From Cohnella luojiensis (GTDB lineage Bacteria > Bacillota > Bacilli > Paenibacillales > Paenibacillaceae), in the NCBI RefSeq assembly GCF_004564235.1, contig NZ_SOMN01000027.1, positions 1 through 64,000 of the forward strand: a stretch of DNA of 64,000 bases. The letters run 5' to 3'. This document shows positions 24,801-34,501 of this stretch, in pieces. Position 1 is the stretch's first letter. Every line of letters begins with the position of its first letter. Under the pieces are notes generated by a model that searched no databases, had not been told where the DNA came from, and was given only the letters and a program-made list of their open reading frames with translations. The position numbers were made by a program, and so were the translations under genes.

Positions 24801-25148
24801 TTACTTTTGAGCAAGCGCTCCTGAAACTTCGACGGCCCGGTCAAGGAATTGCTCGATCTCATCGCGCGTCTTGCGCAGCTTGCTTACGAACCGGACGAGT
24901 TCTTGTCCTTGGCGGAAAGCGATGAAGCTCGGAATCCCGAGAATGTTCAGCTCGCTGCACAGATCCGGCATTTCGTCGCGATCTATTTCAACCATAGTTA
25001 GTCGATCGGCATAAGCGGCCTCCACGTCGGCAATGAACGGCTCTATGAAGTGGCAATCCTTACACCAAGTTGCTTTGAAAATAGCGACAGTCAGACTGTC
25101 TTCTCCTACTAGTTCGCGAAACGTTGCTTCATCCGTAATCTTCTGCAT
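24801..25148 (-). CDS. Thioredoxin-like protein
   Basis: 115 aa, a single thioredoxin fold without signal peptide. The active site is W-Cys29-K-D-Cys32, and a cis-proline loop GIPSFI follows near residue 74. The CKDC pair differs from the CGPC of housekeeping thioredoxin and resembles the YtpP/YdbP-like proteins. It is probably a cytosolic disulfide reductase with unknown partner. A terminator follows. The upstream stalk-domain gene is 45 bp away on the same strand. Confidence 0.82.
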   Translation of the reverse strand: MQKITDEATFRELVGEDSLTVAIFKATWCKDCHFIEPFIADVEAAYADRLTMVEIDRDEMPDLCSELNILGIPSFIAFRQGQELVRFVSKLRKTRDEIEQFLDRAVEVSGALAQK

Positions 25149-25193
25149 ATCCTGTCCCTGCCTCTCGTTAGCTCTTTATGTTATTATAGCCTC

Positions 25194-26729
25194 TTATAGA
25201 TCTCTTGCAACCTCCATGATTCGTTCTCCGCTTTCATTATCGCTTACGGAATACTCGGCGTGCAGGATACCGAATAGGTCATCCGCGGACACATATACGA
25301 AATGCCCATCGTTAACGACCTTATGCTCAAGTGTGACAGATTTGCCGTTAACGTTAGCCTTTGCCGAACCGGTTTGGAATATGACCGCTTGCTCCGTTGC
25401 CTGATCATAGAACCGAATTTGTCCTTTGGCGGCAGGAACCTGAAGCTTGACACCGAATTCCTTCATCGTTGCCCTGATCGGAACGTACGCGGTGCCATCG
25501 GAATCGACGTAGAAGGGAATTCCCCACTCGTCGCTTAGCACGAAGGATTGATCGTCGATTTTGAAATCATTTTTCAAGACATTGTACAGAACGGAGCTCG
25601 GTTCGAATAGACGCAACGCTTGATAGCCCTGTAAACCCTCTGCTTCTTCGACCGTCAGCGCATTTCCCGGAACCTCCACCTGCGGTACGACAACGTCCCC
25701 GTTCACGTTCCACATCTCGCCGGAGCTGCGAATCTTGATGCTCCTGACCGGGCTGTCCTCGGCGGTGAAGAACGCCGGAGCTATGATCAACTCGACGAAA
25801 GATTTGCGCAAGTGCAAGGAATCGTCGACGTACAAATCGGCTGCCATCGTAACGCCTTTATCGAATATTTCTCCCCATTCTTCCTCTTCGCGCGCTTTAG
25901 CGATTTCGGCTTGCGCTTCTTCCAGAACCGGAATCAATTCCGCAAAGGCTTCTTCGACGACGGCATCTATATCCGCATCCTCCTCGAGCACCGCGTCCGC
26001 ACCTTCGCCGAATACGGACAGCACCTCCGGCGGAAGCTCTTGCGCCCATTGGAAAACTTCGCGCAGCGTTGTTCGCAAGCCTTCCTTGTCATTCATCAGG
26101 TTCTCCAGATAAACCGGTATCAAATCGCCAAGCTGCTCTCCGTTCAGTTCCGCATGAACCTTCGTCAGATTCGTCAGTACGCCGTGAACGGAAGAGGAAA
26201 CCCTGTCTACGGACAGCACGGGCGGATTCGGAAGTCCTCGGACGAAGTAGGCTGCCACTTTTTGGGCCAACTGGCGAATGGTTTCCGCCATCGCTTGCTG
26301 CGATTGTTCGAGCGCCGGGTCCGTATCGGGAAGCTCGATGATAAGCGGCCGTTTCGAACCGTCGATATCGAATCTTACGGTCTTGGAATCCGAATGCAAG
26401 GTAAACGGAATATCCCCTTTTCCGAAGCCGAAGACTCCGTTTATCCACTGATTCCCTTGTTCGTCCATCTTGGCGTGTGCAATGTTAAGCGATATTTTGC
26501 TGAACTCCTTAACCATACTGGCGATCTCGGGTTCTTCCCGGGATATTAGCTCTTCGTTGAATTCGATTTCCAACTCGAACAATTGCGACTGCTCTTGCTG
26601 CGAGACATCTATTTGCTTCAGGATCATGTCGTTTAGGTTAAGTCCGCCAACGGACTGACAACCGACGATAACCGCCAAGATTAATGCGCATAATAGAATG
26701 CCAAACTTTTTCGATGATTTTTTTGCCAC
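25194..26729 (-). CDS. Stalk-domain surface lipoprotein
   Basis: 511 aa. An N-terminal lipoprotein signal ends in VIVGC (Cys about 24). The large central region has no recognised domain and contains an acidic stretch (about residues 235-280). The C-terminal 150 residues read as a stalk domain of the copper-amine-oxidase N-terminal type (FYVDSDGTAYVPIRATMKEFG and VNGKSVTLEHKVVNDGHFVYV), common in Paenibacillaceae surface proteins. GTG start after GGGAGAG. Probably a cell-wall-facing sensor or structural protein; this is inference. Confidence 0.75.
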   Translation of the reverse strand: MAKKSSKKFGILLCALILAVIVGCQSVGGLNLNDMILKQIDVSQQEQSQLFELEIEFNEELISREEPEIASMVKEFSKISLNIAHAKMDEQGNQWINGVFGFGKGDIPFTLHSDSKTVRFDIDGSKRPLIIELPDTDPALEQSQQAMAETIRQLAQKVAAYFVRGLPNPPVLSVDRVSSSVHGVLTNLTKVHAELNGEQLGDLIPVYLENLMNDKEGLRTTLREVFQWAQELPPEVLSVFGEGADAVLEEDADIDAVVEEAFAELIPVLEEAQAEIAKAREEEEWGEIFDKGVTMAADLYVDDSLHLRKSFVELIIAPAFFTAEDSPVRSIKIRSSGEMWNVNGDVVVPQVEVPGNALTVEEAEGLQGYQALRLFEPSSVLYNVLKNDFKIDDQSFVLSDEWGIPFYVDSDGTAYVPIRATMKEFGVKLQVPAAKGQIRFYDQATEQAVIFQTGSAKANVNGKSVTLEHKVVNDGHFVYVSADDLFGILHAEYSVSDNESGERIMEVARDL

Positions 26730-26834
26730 TTCATAACTCTCCCTTAATAGAATAATTCCAGCTAATTAGATTCGACGCCTTATATGGAAATCCTTCCATA
26801 AAAATGAAACCAAATCGATTAAGGAGCCTCCAAG

Positions 26835-28121
26835 GTGAATGAACCGTTAGGGATTAAACGAGGTAAATACGGGGTGATAAGGGTGTTCGGGCAACTCTTA
26901 TCCGGTTTGGCGGGCAAAGTCCACGGCTTGTGCAGCTCCTACCGGCTTACTCGTCATCGCACCCCCCTTTCCTTGGAGAAAAACATGCGAATGCTCTCAA
27001 CAAGCTTATTAGACGCGCCCTCTATTCATGTCAATGAACGAACCGTCACCCGGGAAGAGGAACGAATTTGCTCCGCCATCCGGGATGAAACCTCCGCGCT
27101 TAATCGCAACAACTTGACCCGAACGGCAGCCTATTGGCACCTATTCAAGGCGTTCCCGGAGTTGCAATGGTCTTTCCTTGCCCACATGGTATCCCGTAAC
27201 GGCGGATGGAGCATGACGGACTTGAAGGGGGAGTGGCTTCCCTATCTCCTTGAGGGCAGGCACGTCTCGGCGATATTCGAGATGTTGGAAGCTTGCAACT
27301 CCCTCATATTCGGTGACGCATACCCGCAGCTGAGATTGTACGCCGAAGGGAGACGGATAGGGCGCGACCTCTCCTGCTTGCTTCCGCAATTCGGCGTTTC
27401 CTCCTTCATGGCCCCGTTCTGGAGCCGGTTCTGGATGGATCGCAACCCCGTCCCGCTATCGGAAGCTCTCATCGTGAACGAGCAACATTTTATTCAATTA
27501 CGCGTAGTGGAGGATGCTTATTACCGTAGGAACGTTCTCGAGACTTTGTCTTTTCAAAGTCAACCGCTGATGCAGTTAAACCAAATCGTTTTTCCGTTAT
27601 GGCAGGATGAGAGGATTCGCGGGAAATTACCGATGCGTTTAGCGGGGAGAGTGTTGGAGAAGTTCGAGGATTTACGGGAAAGAATCGAGTTCGGCAAATG
27701 CCTTTACGGTATTCTGTTCGGATATCCGGACGTGCTGAAGGCAACGACCGCCTTTGCGTCGAGAATTCCGCATTCGGGGTCGCGGGCGGATTATTGGCCT
27801 CATCGTTTCTCGACTCGCGGTACGCAGAAAACCGGCGGTATGTCCGAGTATTCAGACGGTACCGCCGGCAATGCCAAGTTAACGATGTGGTTGAGTCCCA
27901 ACCTCTCCGATGTTTGGTCGGATCGAGAGATCCGCCCGGCTGCGGAGGGGGATTGGTTTACGAGCCAAGGGGTTTGGTCTTACATAAAGCCGATTAAACT
28001 TCCTCATGTCGTCGATATCACCCACGAGCACCTATTCGGCCAGAATAAGCTTCAAGCCGCCGTGCTTCTCGAGCGAAGCTTCATGAATGGCGCCAGCAGC
28101 CGGCGAACGGGACGAGGGTAA
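26835..28121 (+). CDS. DUF2515 family protein (YppC-like)
   Basis: 428 aa, soluble. Motifs DETSALNRNNLTRTAAYWHLF, MVSRNGGWSMTDLKG and LLEGRHVSAIFEMLEACNSLIFGDAYPQL are those I associate with DUF2515/YppC, a Bacillales family without known function. The GTG start follows AAGGAG. The last 70 bp overlap the end of the convergent spoVB-like gene, so the C-terminus (after about residue 406) is coding on both strands. Confidence 0.75.
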   Translation: MNEPLGIKRGKYGVIRVFGQLLSGLAGKVHGLCSSYRLTRHRTPLSLEKNMRMLSTSLLDAPSIHVNERTVTREEERICSAIRDETSALNRNNLTRTAAYWHLFKAFPELQWSFLAHMVSRNGGWSMTDLKGEWLPYLLEGRHVSAIFEMLEACNSLIFGDAYPQLRLYAEGRRIGRDLSCLLPQFGVSSFMAPFWSRFWMDRNPVPLSEALIVNEQHFIQLRVVEDAYYRRNVLETLSFQSQPLMQLNQIVFPLWQDERIRGKLPMRLAGRVLEKFEDLRERIEFGKCLYGILFGYPDVLKATTAFASRIPHSGSRADYWPHRFSTRGTQKTGGMSEYSDGTAGNAKLTMWLSPNLSDVWSDREIRPAAEGDWFTSQGVWSYIKPIKLPHVVDITHEHLFGQNKLQAAVLLERSFMNGASSRRTGRG

Positions 28122-29677
28122 GTCGCGATTTCTTCCGGCGTTACAACCTTCAGATAAACGAGGAGCGCCGGATACAGCACCGCCAAAGCTCCTCCCATTA
28201 CCGCGCAAGAGAGGAAAAAGGCGAGCTTGTCCGGTAGTCCGGAACAAACGGCTAGAACGATCCACTCCACAAGGGCAATCGCAGCCGCAACGATTCCGCT
28301 CGTCAGGAGAAAACCCGACCAACGGCTCCCGAGCATCTTGAATTGGGACCTTTTGCGCAAGCTTAGAATGTTAAAGGTTGCCGCCCAGACGAAGCACACT
28401 GTCGTTGCCGCCAATAAGCCATATACTCCAAAAACAGGCGCAAGAGCAAAGCTAAGAATGATTTTGATAATGACTCCCGATACCGCATGCATCGTTGCTT
28501 TCCTTGGCTCTCCGATCCCAAGGAGGATCGAATTCGTGACCATCATGCAGATTTGAAACAAAGTACCTAACGTCAGCATGGCGACAATCACGCTGCCTTT
28601 GGGGTTTTCAAAGATGAGACCATTAACGCTGTAAGCTCCGATACCCAGCAGCAGAACGACGGGCATGGCGCTAAATAAAGCGATCCTAACCGCTAGCGAC
28701 GCTTGGTTGCCTACCCTTTCGCGGTCGCCGGTCGCATGAGCGGAAGAGATGACGGGGATAATCGATTGGCTTAAGGCAACGGCAAGAATCACCGGAATAC
28801 CCGCGATGGATTGGGCATTCATTCCGAGTACCCCCCACCAATGATTGATCACTTCCGGTTCGAAATGTCCTATCGTGAGGGATTTAACCATCGTAGAATC
28901 CAACGTGTATAACAGTTGAACGGTAACGGCCGTCATGACGATAGGAATGGAAAATCGGAACATTTCGCGGTAAATGGATCTCAAGCCTAGACTTTTCGAT
29001 GTATCTAGCTTCTTCAGCGGCTCGGATCGGTCCCTGGCCTTCAGCTTTCGCGCGTAATAAAGCATGACCGCGAAAGCGCCGATACTGCCGAACACGCTTC
29101 CTAAGGCCGCGCCGGATGCAATTCCTTTATTGTTTAGCGGGTTTGCTGAGTACACGGCGAAAGCGATCGCTACGGCCGCAAAAACGCGCAAGATTTGTTC
29201 AATGATTTGCGAAATGCCGCCAGCGGTCATAAACTGGCGTCCTTGAAAGTAACCTCTCATCATGGCGATAATCGGAAATAGAACCAACGAAGGAGCAATG
29301 GCCTGAATCGCCGCGGCAGCATCGGGCTCATGCATGACCGGCCCGGAAATGACGGGTGCGAGAAACCACAAACCTAGCGTGATCACAACGCCTGCTACTG
29401 CTCCGAATAGCAGCGCGGCGCGATACACTTGCCTTGCCTCGTCGACTCGTCCTAGAGCGTAACGCTCGGAAACCATTTTGCTAATGGCGCTTGGAATCCC
29501 GGCCGTCGCGACAACGAGCAACAATAAATAGACGTTGTTCGCCACGGCAAAATAGCCATTGCCTATATCGCCCATTAAATAATCAAGCGGAACCCGCTGA
29601 AAAATGCCAAGCGCCCGCGCGACGAGAGCGGCGGCTGCCAGTATCAGGGTGCCTTTAAGTAATGTGTCTTTTTTCAA
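28052..29677 (-). CDS. SpoVB-like polysaccharide flippase (MOP superfamily)
   Basis: 541 aa with about 14 membrane segments. The N-terminal signature LILAAAALVARALGIFQRVPL and the AGIPSAISKMVSERYA block match the SpoVB/YtgP branch of oligosaccharide flippases. SpoVB is needed for spore cortex formation and probably flips lipid-linked precursors. Several SpoVB paralogues exist in Bacillales, some of them vegetative, so the exact gene name is not given. TTG start behind GAGG. The stop lies 70 bp inside the convergent DUF2515 gene. Confidence 0.85.
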   Translation of the reverse strand: MKKDTLLKGTLILAAAALVARALGIFQRVPLDYLMGDIGNGYFAVANNVYLLLLVVATAGIPSAISKMVSERYALGRVDEARQVYRAALLFGAVAGVVITLGLWFLAPVISGPVMHEPDAAAAIQAIAPSLVLFPIIAMMRGYFQGRQFMTAGGISQIIEQILRVFAAVAIAFAVYSANPLNNKGIASGAALGSVFGSIGAFAVMLYYARKLKARDRSEPLKKLDTSKSLGLRSIYREMFRFSIPIVMTAVTVQLLYTLDSTMVKSLTIGHFEPEVINHWWGVLGMNAQSIAGIPVILAVALSQSIIPVISSAHATGDRERVGNQASLAVRIALFSAMPVVLLLGIGAYSVNGLIFENPKGSVIVAMLTLGTLFQICMMVTNSILLGIGEPRKATMHAVSGVIIKIILSFALAPVFGVYGLLAATTVCFVWAATFNILSLRKRSQFKMLGSRWSGFLLTSGIVAAAIALVEWIVLAVCSGLPDKLAFFLSCAVMGGALAVLYPALLVYLKVVTPEEIATYPRPVRRLLAPFMKLRSRSTAA

Positions 29678-29697
29678 GGGAAAACCTCATTAGCAAG

Positions 29698-30420
29698 TTA
29701 GTTGATGGGTTCAAGCGGCTTATGATTGCCGCGAACCGGACGTGCCGCTCCGGAAGGAGCAGCCCATTTAACGCCGTTCGAGATAACCCGGCTCACGATG
29801 GGATGGTAATACGTCGGATACGTTTCGTGTCCCGGACGGAAATAGAAGATCTTGCCTTGCCCGCGACGGAACGTGCAACCGCTGCGGAACACTTCTCCTC
29901 CTTCGAACCAGCTCACGAAGATCAGCTCGTCCGGCGCGGGAATGTCGAAGTGCTCTCCGTACATTTCCTCCGGCTTTAGTTCGAAAAATTCCGGTAAGCC
30001 TTCCGCGATCGGGTGGGAAGGATCCACGGTCCATATCCGTTCTTTCTCGTTGGCTTCCCTCCACTTCAAATCACAGCCGGTTCCCATCAGCTTCTTGAAT
30101 ATTTTCGAGAAATGTCCGGAATGCAATACGATTAGACCCATGCCGTTCAAGACGCGTTCGTGCACCCGATTCACGATGCCGTCGTCTACTTCGTCATGGG
30201 CCATATGCCCCCACCAGATCAGCACGTCGGTTTGATCCAGCACCTCTTGCGTCAACCCGTGCTCCGGTTCGGGCTGGGTGGCCGTACGGACGGCGAAGCC
30301 TTGCTCGGCAGCCTCCAAGCCTTCTGCGATAACCGCATGAATCCCGCTCGGATAGACACTGCGTACTTCATCGTGAATCTGCTCATGCTTATACTCGTTC
30401 CATACCGTAACTCTAACCAT
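29698..30420 (-). CDS. ThuA-like protein
   Basis: 240 aa with a glutamine-amidotransferase-like fold of the ThuA family. Visible blocks are [10 protein letters not shown] at the start, [13 protein letters not shown] (about 66-78), [19 protein letters not shown] (about 95-113) and [13 protein letters not shown] near the C-terminus. ThuA proteins are linked to trehalose or other sugar use, with no established reaction for most. AAGGAGAG precedes the ATG. It lies downstream of the DUF456 gene on the same strand, with no sugar genes adjacent. Confidence 0.85.
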   Translation of the reverse strand: MVRVTVWNEYKHEQIHDEVRSVYPSGIHAVIAEGLEAAEQGFAVRTATQPEPEHGLTQEVLDQTDVLIWWGHMAHDEVDDGIVNRVHERVLNGMGLIVLHSGHFSKIFKKLMGTGCDLKWREANEKERIWTVDPSHPIAEGLPEFFELKPEEMYGEHFDIPAPDELIFVSWFEGGEVFRSGCTFRRGQGKIFYFRPGHETYPTYYHPIVSRVISNGVKWAAPSGAARPVRGNHKPLEPIN

Positions 30421-30439
30421 CGGCCAGCTCTCCTTAACG

Positions 30440-30925
30440 TTAATTGGCGATCAACCAGATTACGAATATCACAATCATGGCAGCTTGCAGAATAATTTTG
30501 ACGACCATGCTGCTAAATAACCCGACCAATGCGCCCCAACCCACTTTAACAGCCCTGTTCATGTCTGATCCGTGGATCAATTCCCCTAGAATCGCTCCCG
30601 CCAGCGGACCGATAATGAGCCCGAATGCAGGTATCGCGAACGGACCGATCAATATCCCGATCGTACTCCCGATGACCGATGCCCTCGAGCCCCCGTACTT
30701 CTTGACTCCCCAGGCATTGACCAAATAATCCGCCGCGATCAACGCGACGACGATGACCGTTTGGAAGCTCCAAAACCAAAAGCCGAATGGCTCGAAAGTA
30801 AAGAACCATCCGTATACGAAAAAAGCAGCATAAATGGCTAACGCGCCCGGCAGAATCGGGAATATCGCTCCGGCCATACCGGCCGCGAACAGTACAGCAA
30901 TAATCAGCCATCCCAATATGTCCAT
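30440..30925 (-). CDS. DUF456 membrane protein (YqgC-like)
   Basis: 161 aa, four to five membrane segments and Gly-rich helices ([24 protein letters not shown]). This glycine pattern and the [15 protein letters not shown] start mark DUF456, a small membrane family of unknown function. The ATG follows GAGGACG. The gap to the HAD phosphatase gene upstream is 6 bp, so the two are cotranscribed. Confidence 0.8.
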   Translation of the reverse strand: MDILGWLIIAVLFAAGMAGAIFPILPGALAIYAAFFVYGWFFTFEPFGFWFWSFQTVIVVALIAADYLVNAWGVKKYGGSRASVIGSTIGILIGPFAIPAFGLIIGPLAGAILGELIHGSDMNRAVKVGWGALVGLFSSMVVKIILQAAMIVIFVIWLIAN

Positions 30926-30931
30926 TCCAGA

Positions 30932-31684
30932 TCACGTCCTCAGAACGTAGTTTTGAATGACCTGCGCTACGCCATGCTCTTGATGGCTGCCCGTCACGAC
31001 TTTCGCCGCAGCTTTCACTTCATCTTGCGCGTTGCCCATTGCCACGCCAAGGCCAGATGCTCTGATCGCGGCAATATCGTTCAAGCTGTCTCCTACCGCC
31101 ACGACCTCGGACATATCATATCCCAACATCCGGCATACCTCTTCAAGCGCGGATGCCTTCGATACTCCTTGCGAGTTGATCTCGATGTTATAAGGTGACG
31201 AATTGGTAATCTCAAGACCGTCCCAAGTTTGAATTTCCTTTAGGATTTCATTTAGGATAGGCAAATTCTCCGTATAGTAGCCGAATTTCAGCCAATGGCT
31301 GGTTATCGTATCTCCGACCCAGCGTTCCTTATTGTAAATATCGTTCGTCGTATAGCCCCAGAACCAGACGTCGTGTTGCTCCGCGAGAGCGTGAAGCTTC
31401 ATGACCTTCTGCGAATCGAGCAACGTGCGCCGATGCAAGGAATGCGGCTTCGTCCATATCTCTCCGCCGTTAACGGTAATCATCGGTGTATCTAATCGCA
31501 ATTGCTCCGCGAAAGGCAACGCGCTTGGGAAACCTCGTCCCGTAGATACGCATACCGTTACGCCTGCCTCGACGGCATGCCTAACCCATTTCGCGTTCGT
31601 ATTGCTGATTTCGCTGCGATCGTTAAGTAAAGTTCCATCCAAATCCAGTGCCAATAATCGATATTTCCCCATCTGGTAAGCCAA
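30932..31684 (-). CDS. HAD superfamily Cof-type phosphatase
   Basis: About 250 aa. The HAD motifs are in order: LLALDLDGTLL (nucleophile Asp), VCVSTGRG, a Lys in SKASALEEV, and VVAVGDSLNDIAAI (metal site). The cap is of the Cof type, seen in phosphatases of sugar phosphates and flavin or pyridoxal phosphate. The start is uncertain: a TTG at 31684 has AAGGAG upstream, while the ATG at 31672 better matches the family's N-terminus. It heads an operon with the DUF456 and ThuA genes. Confidence 0.85.
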   Translation of the reverse strand: MAYQMGKYRLLALDLDGTLLNDRSEISNTNAKWVRHAVEAGVTVCVSTGRGFPSALPFAEQLRLDTPMITVNGGEIWTKPHSLHRRTLLDSQKVMKLHALAEQHDVWFWGYTTNDIYNKERWVGDTITSHWLKFGYYTENLPILNEILKEIQTWDGLEITNSSPYNIEINSQGVSKASALEEVCRMLGYDMSEVVAVGDSLNDIAAIRASGLGVAMGNAQDEVKAAAKVVTGSHQEHGVAQVIQNYVLRT

Positions 31685-31796
31685 TTTTCTCTTCCACTCC
31701 TTGCTACCGTCATCCATTCGTAATTCATCGTCATTCTATCACATTTTGACGTAGGAATTAAAATTTTACTTCGGGTTGCGCTTGATACGCAAAGAA

Positions 31797-31840
31797 AAGA
31801 CTTTAAGCCCATCGTAATAACGCTGGACTTAAAGTCTTTT
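31797..31840 (-). terminator. Terminator of the mnt operon
   Basis: 11-bp stem AAGACTTTAAG (31797-31807) and CTTAAAGTCTT (31828-31838), with T residues on both sides. It lies 22 bp after the stop of mntD. Confidence 0.7.
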
Positions 31841-31861
31841 TTCGCAACTCGCGCTTTTAGC

Positions 31862-32746
31862 TTAATAAGCTTCGCGGGTAGCGGTAGTGCGTTGGCGAAG
31901 CTTACGCGTAACGAGTCCGTGCGTCGGCGAGAACAGGAAGGCGAACAAGAACAGCACGCCGGCCACGCAAACCATGCATCCTGCGATGGAAGCGTCCAAT
32001 GCCGCGGCGGTATAGTATCCTGCCACAGAACTAATGACGCCTATGATAAGGCTGAGTACGATCATCATTCCCAGACGGTCCGTCAGAAGGTACGCCGTCG
32101 CTGGCGGAACGATAAGCAATCCGACCACGAGTATGGCCCCTACGCTCTCGAAGGAACTCACCGTAGCCATCGAAACCAATCCCATCAGAACATAATGGAA
32201 CAGGGCAACCGGTATTCCGATCGCGGCTGCTAGCGCCGGATCGAACGCGCATAGCTTAAACTGCTTGTAGAACAGAGCGATGATGGCCACGATGATAAAC
32301 AAGGTTATCCCGAGCAACCATACCGCTTTCGGTCCGATCTCCATCCCCGCAACGGAGATCTGATTCCACTGCACGTAGGCGATTTCCCCGTAAAGGACGC
32401 AGTCCAGGTCGAGATCGACGTGCTTGGCGTTTAAGCTGACGAGAAGCACTCCGACCGCGAAAAGGGACGTAAACACGACTCCGATGGAGGCATCGCTTTG
32501 GACGCCGCTATTCTGAAACATCTGAATAAGGAATACGGTCACGAAGCCGATGATCGCCGCGCCGAACAGCATGAAGAAGGAATCCCTGGAACCGCTGATC
32601 AAGAAGGCGATGACAATGCCGGGCAACACGGAATGGCTGATGGCGTCACCCACGAGCGCCATGCGGCGCAAAATAAGGAAACATCCGAGGATGCCGCAGC
32701 AAGATGCTACCAATGCTCCGGTAAGCATAATCCAAAAACCGCTCAT
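31862..32746 (-). CDS. mntD: Mn/Zn ABC transporter permease, second subunit
   Basis: 294 aa, eight to nine membrane segments, ABC-3 family. It starts with GILGCFLILRRMALVGDAISHSVLPGIVIAF, the usual N-terminal block of manganese/zinc/iron permeases. The ATG at 32746 follows GGGAGGTG and overlaps the mntC stop by four bases. The tail is rich in Arg and Thr. With mntA, mntB and mntC it follows the Bacillus mntABCD order. The metal cannot be told from sequence; manganese is favoured over zinc by gene order only. Confidence 0.87.
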   Translation of the reverse strand: MSGFWIMLTGALVASCCGILGCFLILRRMALVGDAISHSVLPGIVIAFLISGSRDSFFMLFGAAIIGFVTVFLIQMFQNSGVQSDASIGVVFTSLFAVGVLLVSLNAKHVDLDLDCVLYGEIAYVQWNQISVAGMEIGPKAVWLLGITLFIIVAIIALFYKQFKLCAFDPALAAAIGIPVALFHYVLMGLVSMATVSSFESVGAILVVGLLIVPPATAYLLTDRLGMMIVLSLIIGVISSVAGYYTAAALDASIAGCMVCVAGVLFLFAFLFSPTHGLVTRKLRQRTTATREAY

Positions 32747-33693
32747 GCCGACACCTCCCGTTCTTTCGCGGAGGACGCCGCTCCGGCTTTCCCTTTGCCC
32801 TCCGCCGCCCATTCCCGTTTCGCCGTATAACGGCGGATCAGCTTAGCCACGACTCCCCTGCGCGGACCGAACAGCACCGATCCGACGAACAAGGCCGTAG
32901 CCGTCAATACGCTTAAAGGACCTGTGGGAAGCGACGCCGTGCCGGCGCTGATCCAAGTTCCGATCGCTCCGCTAAGCGCTCCGAATATTCCCGAGAGAAT
33001 CGTCATGACGCCAAGGCGATCGGTCCAGTAACGGGCCGAGACGGCGGGAGTGATCAGCAGCGCGGCGACGAGAACGACGCCCACCGCTTGAATGCCCACT
33101 ACGACGGCTATCGTCACGAGCCAAAGAAGCAACTGCTCCAATGTCGCGACGGAGAAACCAAGCCCCCGGGCATAACCCGAGTCAAAGCTGATTAGCTTGA
33201 ACTCCTTGAATAGCAACGCGCATGCGACGATAAGCAGGATCGCAACTCCCATCATCGTATAAACATCATTGGAAGTCATCGAAGCCGCTTGCCCGAATAG
33301 AAACTTATCCAGTCCGCTTTGGTTTCCGTAAGAGCTGTGCTGGATTTGAGTAAGAAGGACGATTCCCAGTCCGAAGAAAACGCTAAGCACGATTCCCATG
33401 GCCGCATCAGGCTTGATACGCGAGTGACGGGTAATCCAGCTTATCCCGAGCGTCGCGATCATGCCGGCTACGATTGCCCCGATCATGAAGTACCCCACGG
33501 ATTTCACGCCGGATAACATAAAGGCGATACAAATTCCGGGCAATGCCGCATGGGCGAGCGTATCCCCGATTAGACTTTGCTTCCGCAAATAGGCGAAAGT
33601 GCCAATGATTCCGGTGCTTAATCCAAGCAGCATGCTTCCGATCAATATCCATTGCAGATTCGGATCGGTGAATAGATTCAGCATCCCGTTCAC
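32743..33693 (-). CDS. mntC: Mn/Zn ABC transporter permease, first subunit
   Basis: 316 aa, ABC-3 family, with GIIGTFAYLRKQSLIGDTLAHAALPGICIAF near the start and eight or more membrane segments. The hydrophilic C-terminal tail (about 30 residues, Lys/Ala/Glu-rich) is longer than in mntD. The GTG start shares four bases with the mntB stop and mntD's ATG shares four with this stop, so the three are tightly coupled. It pairs with MntD as the channel. Confidence 0.87.
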   Translation of the reverse strand: MNGMLNLFTDPNLQWILIGSMLLGLSTGIIGTFAYLRKQSLIGDTLAHAALPGICIAFMLSGVKSVGYFMIGAIVAGMIATLGISWITRHSRIKPDAAMGIVLSVFFGLGIVLLTQIQHSSYGNQSGLDKFLFGQAASMTSNDVYTMMGVAILLIVACALLFKEFKLISFDSGYARGLGFSVATLEQLLLWLVTIAVVVGIQAVGVVLVAALLITPAVSARYWTDRLGVMTILSGIFGALSGAIGTWISAGTASLPTGPLSVLTATALFVGSVLFGPRRGVVAKLIRRYTAKREWAAEGKGKAGAASSAKEREVSA

Positions 33694-34484
33694 CGCCCCG
33701 TTCCGGCGACGATGAGAGGCTCATCGGATGGATTGCCCTTCAGGAAGGTCAATCTTCCGCCGTAAGCTTCTTGAAGCCGCCGCTCGGTAAAGGTCGTGCC
33801 CGTCGGGCCGAAAGCGATGAGTTCTCCGTTAATAAGCATCACCGAATCGAAATATTGTTCTACCGTGGCAAGATCATGATGAACGACGAGTACCGTCTTC
33901 CCTTGCCGCTTTAATTCGTTCAGCAGAGTGATAATCGCCTTCTCGGTCGCCGCATCGACGCCCGCGAACGGCTCATCCATGAAATACAAGGTAGCATCCT
34001 GCGCTAATGCCCTTGCAAGGAACACCCTCTGTTGTTGCCCTCCGGACAATTGGCTAATTTGCCGGCCCGCGAAATCCGCCATTCCTACCTTAGCCAGGCA
34101 CTCCATCCCGATTGCCTTCTCCTTGGCGCCTGGGCGCCTCAGCAAGCCGAGATGTCCGTATCTTCCCATCATGACAACGTCCAGAGCGTTCGTAGGGAAA
34201 TCCCAGTCGACCGACTCCCTTTGAGGAACGTAACCGACTAATTTTCTTTGCGTCTTGTAAGGTTTGCCGTATACCAGCGTCTGGCCCGTTAAAGCAGGCT
34301 GAAGCCCGAGTATGGCTTTGATGAGCGTCGATTTACCGGCGCCATTGGGGCCTATAATGCCGATAAGCTCTCCTTCATTCACCTCGAAAGATACGTTCCT
34401 GACAACCGGATTCTTTTGATAAGCGACGGTCATATTCGTAACGGATAATGGCGATATAATTCCTGAAGTCGATGATGTTGCCAT
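33690..34484 (-). CDS. mntB: Mn/Zn ABC transporter ATP-binding protein
   Basis: 264 aa. Walker A is GPNGAGKST, the signature motif LSGGQQQR, Walker B LYFMDEPFAGVD and the H-loop VVHHDL, all intact. The VDWDFPTNALDVVMMGRYGHLG segment is typical of the Mn/Zn family ATPases. It lies 17 bp after mntA. Confidence 0.9.
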   Translation of the reverse strand: MATSSTSGIISPLSVTNMTVAYQKNPVVRNVSFEVNEGELIGIIGPNGAGKSTLIKAILGLQPALTGQTLVYGKPYKTQRKLVGYVPQRESVDWDFPTNALDVVMMGRYGHLGLLRRPGAKEKAIGMECLAKVGMADFAGRQISQLSGGQQQRVFLARALAQDATLYFMDEPFAGVDAATEKAIITLLNELKRQGKTVLVVHHDLATVEQYFDSVMLINGELIAFGPTGTTFTERRLQEAYGGRLTFLKGNPSDEPLIVAGTGR

Positions 34485-34501
34485 TAGCGATCCACTCCTT
34501 C

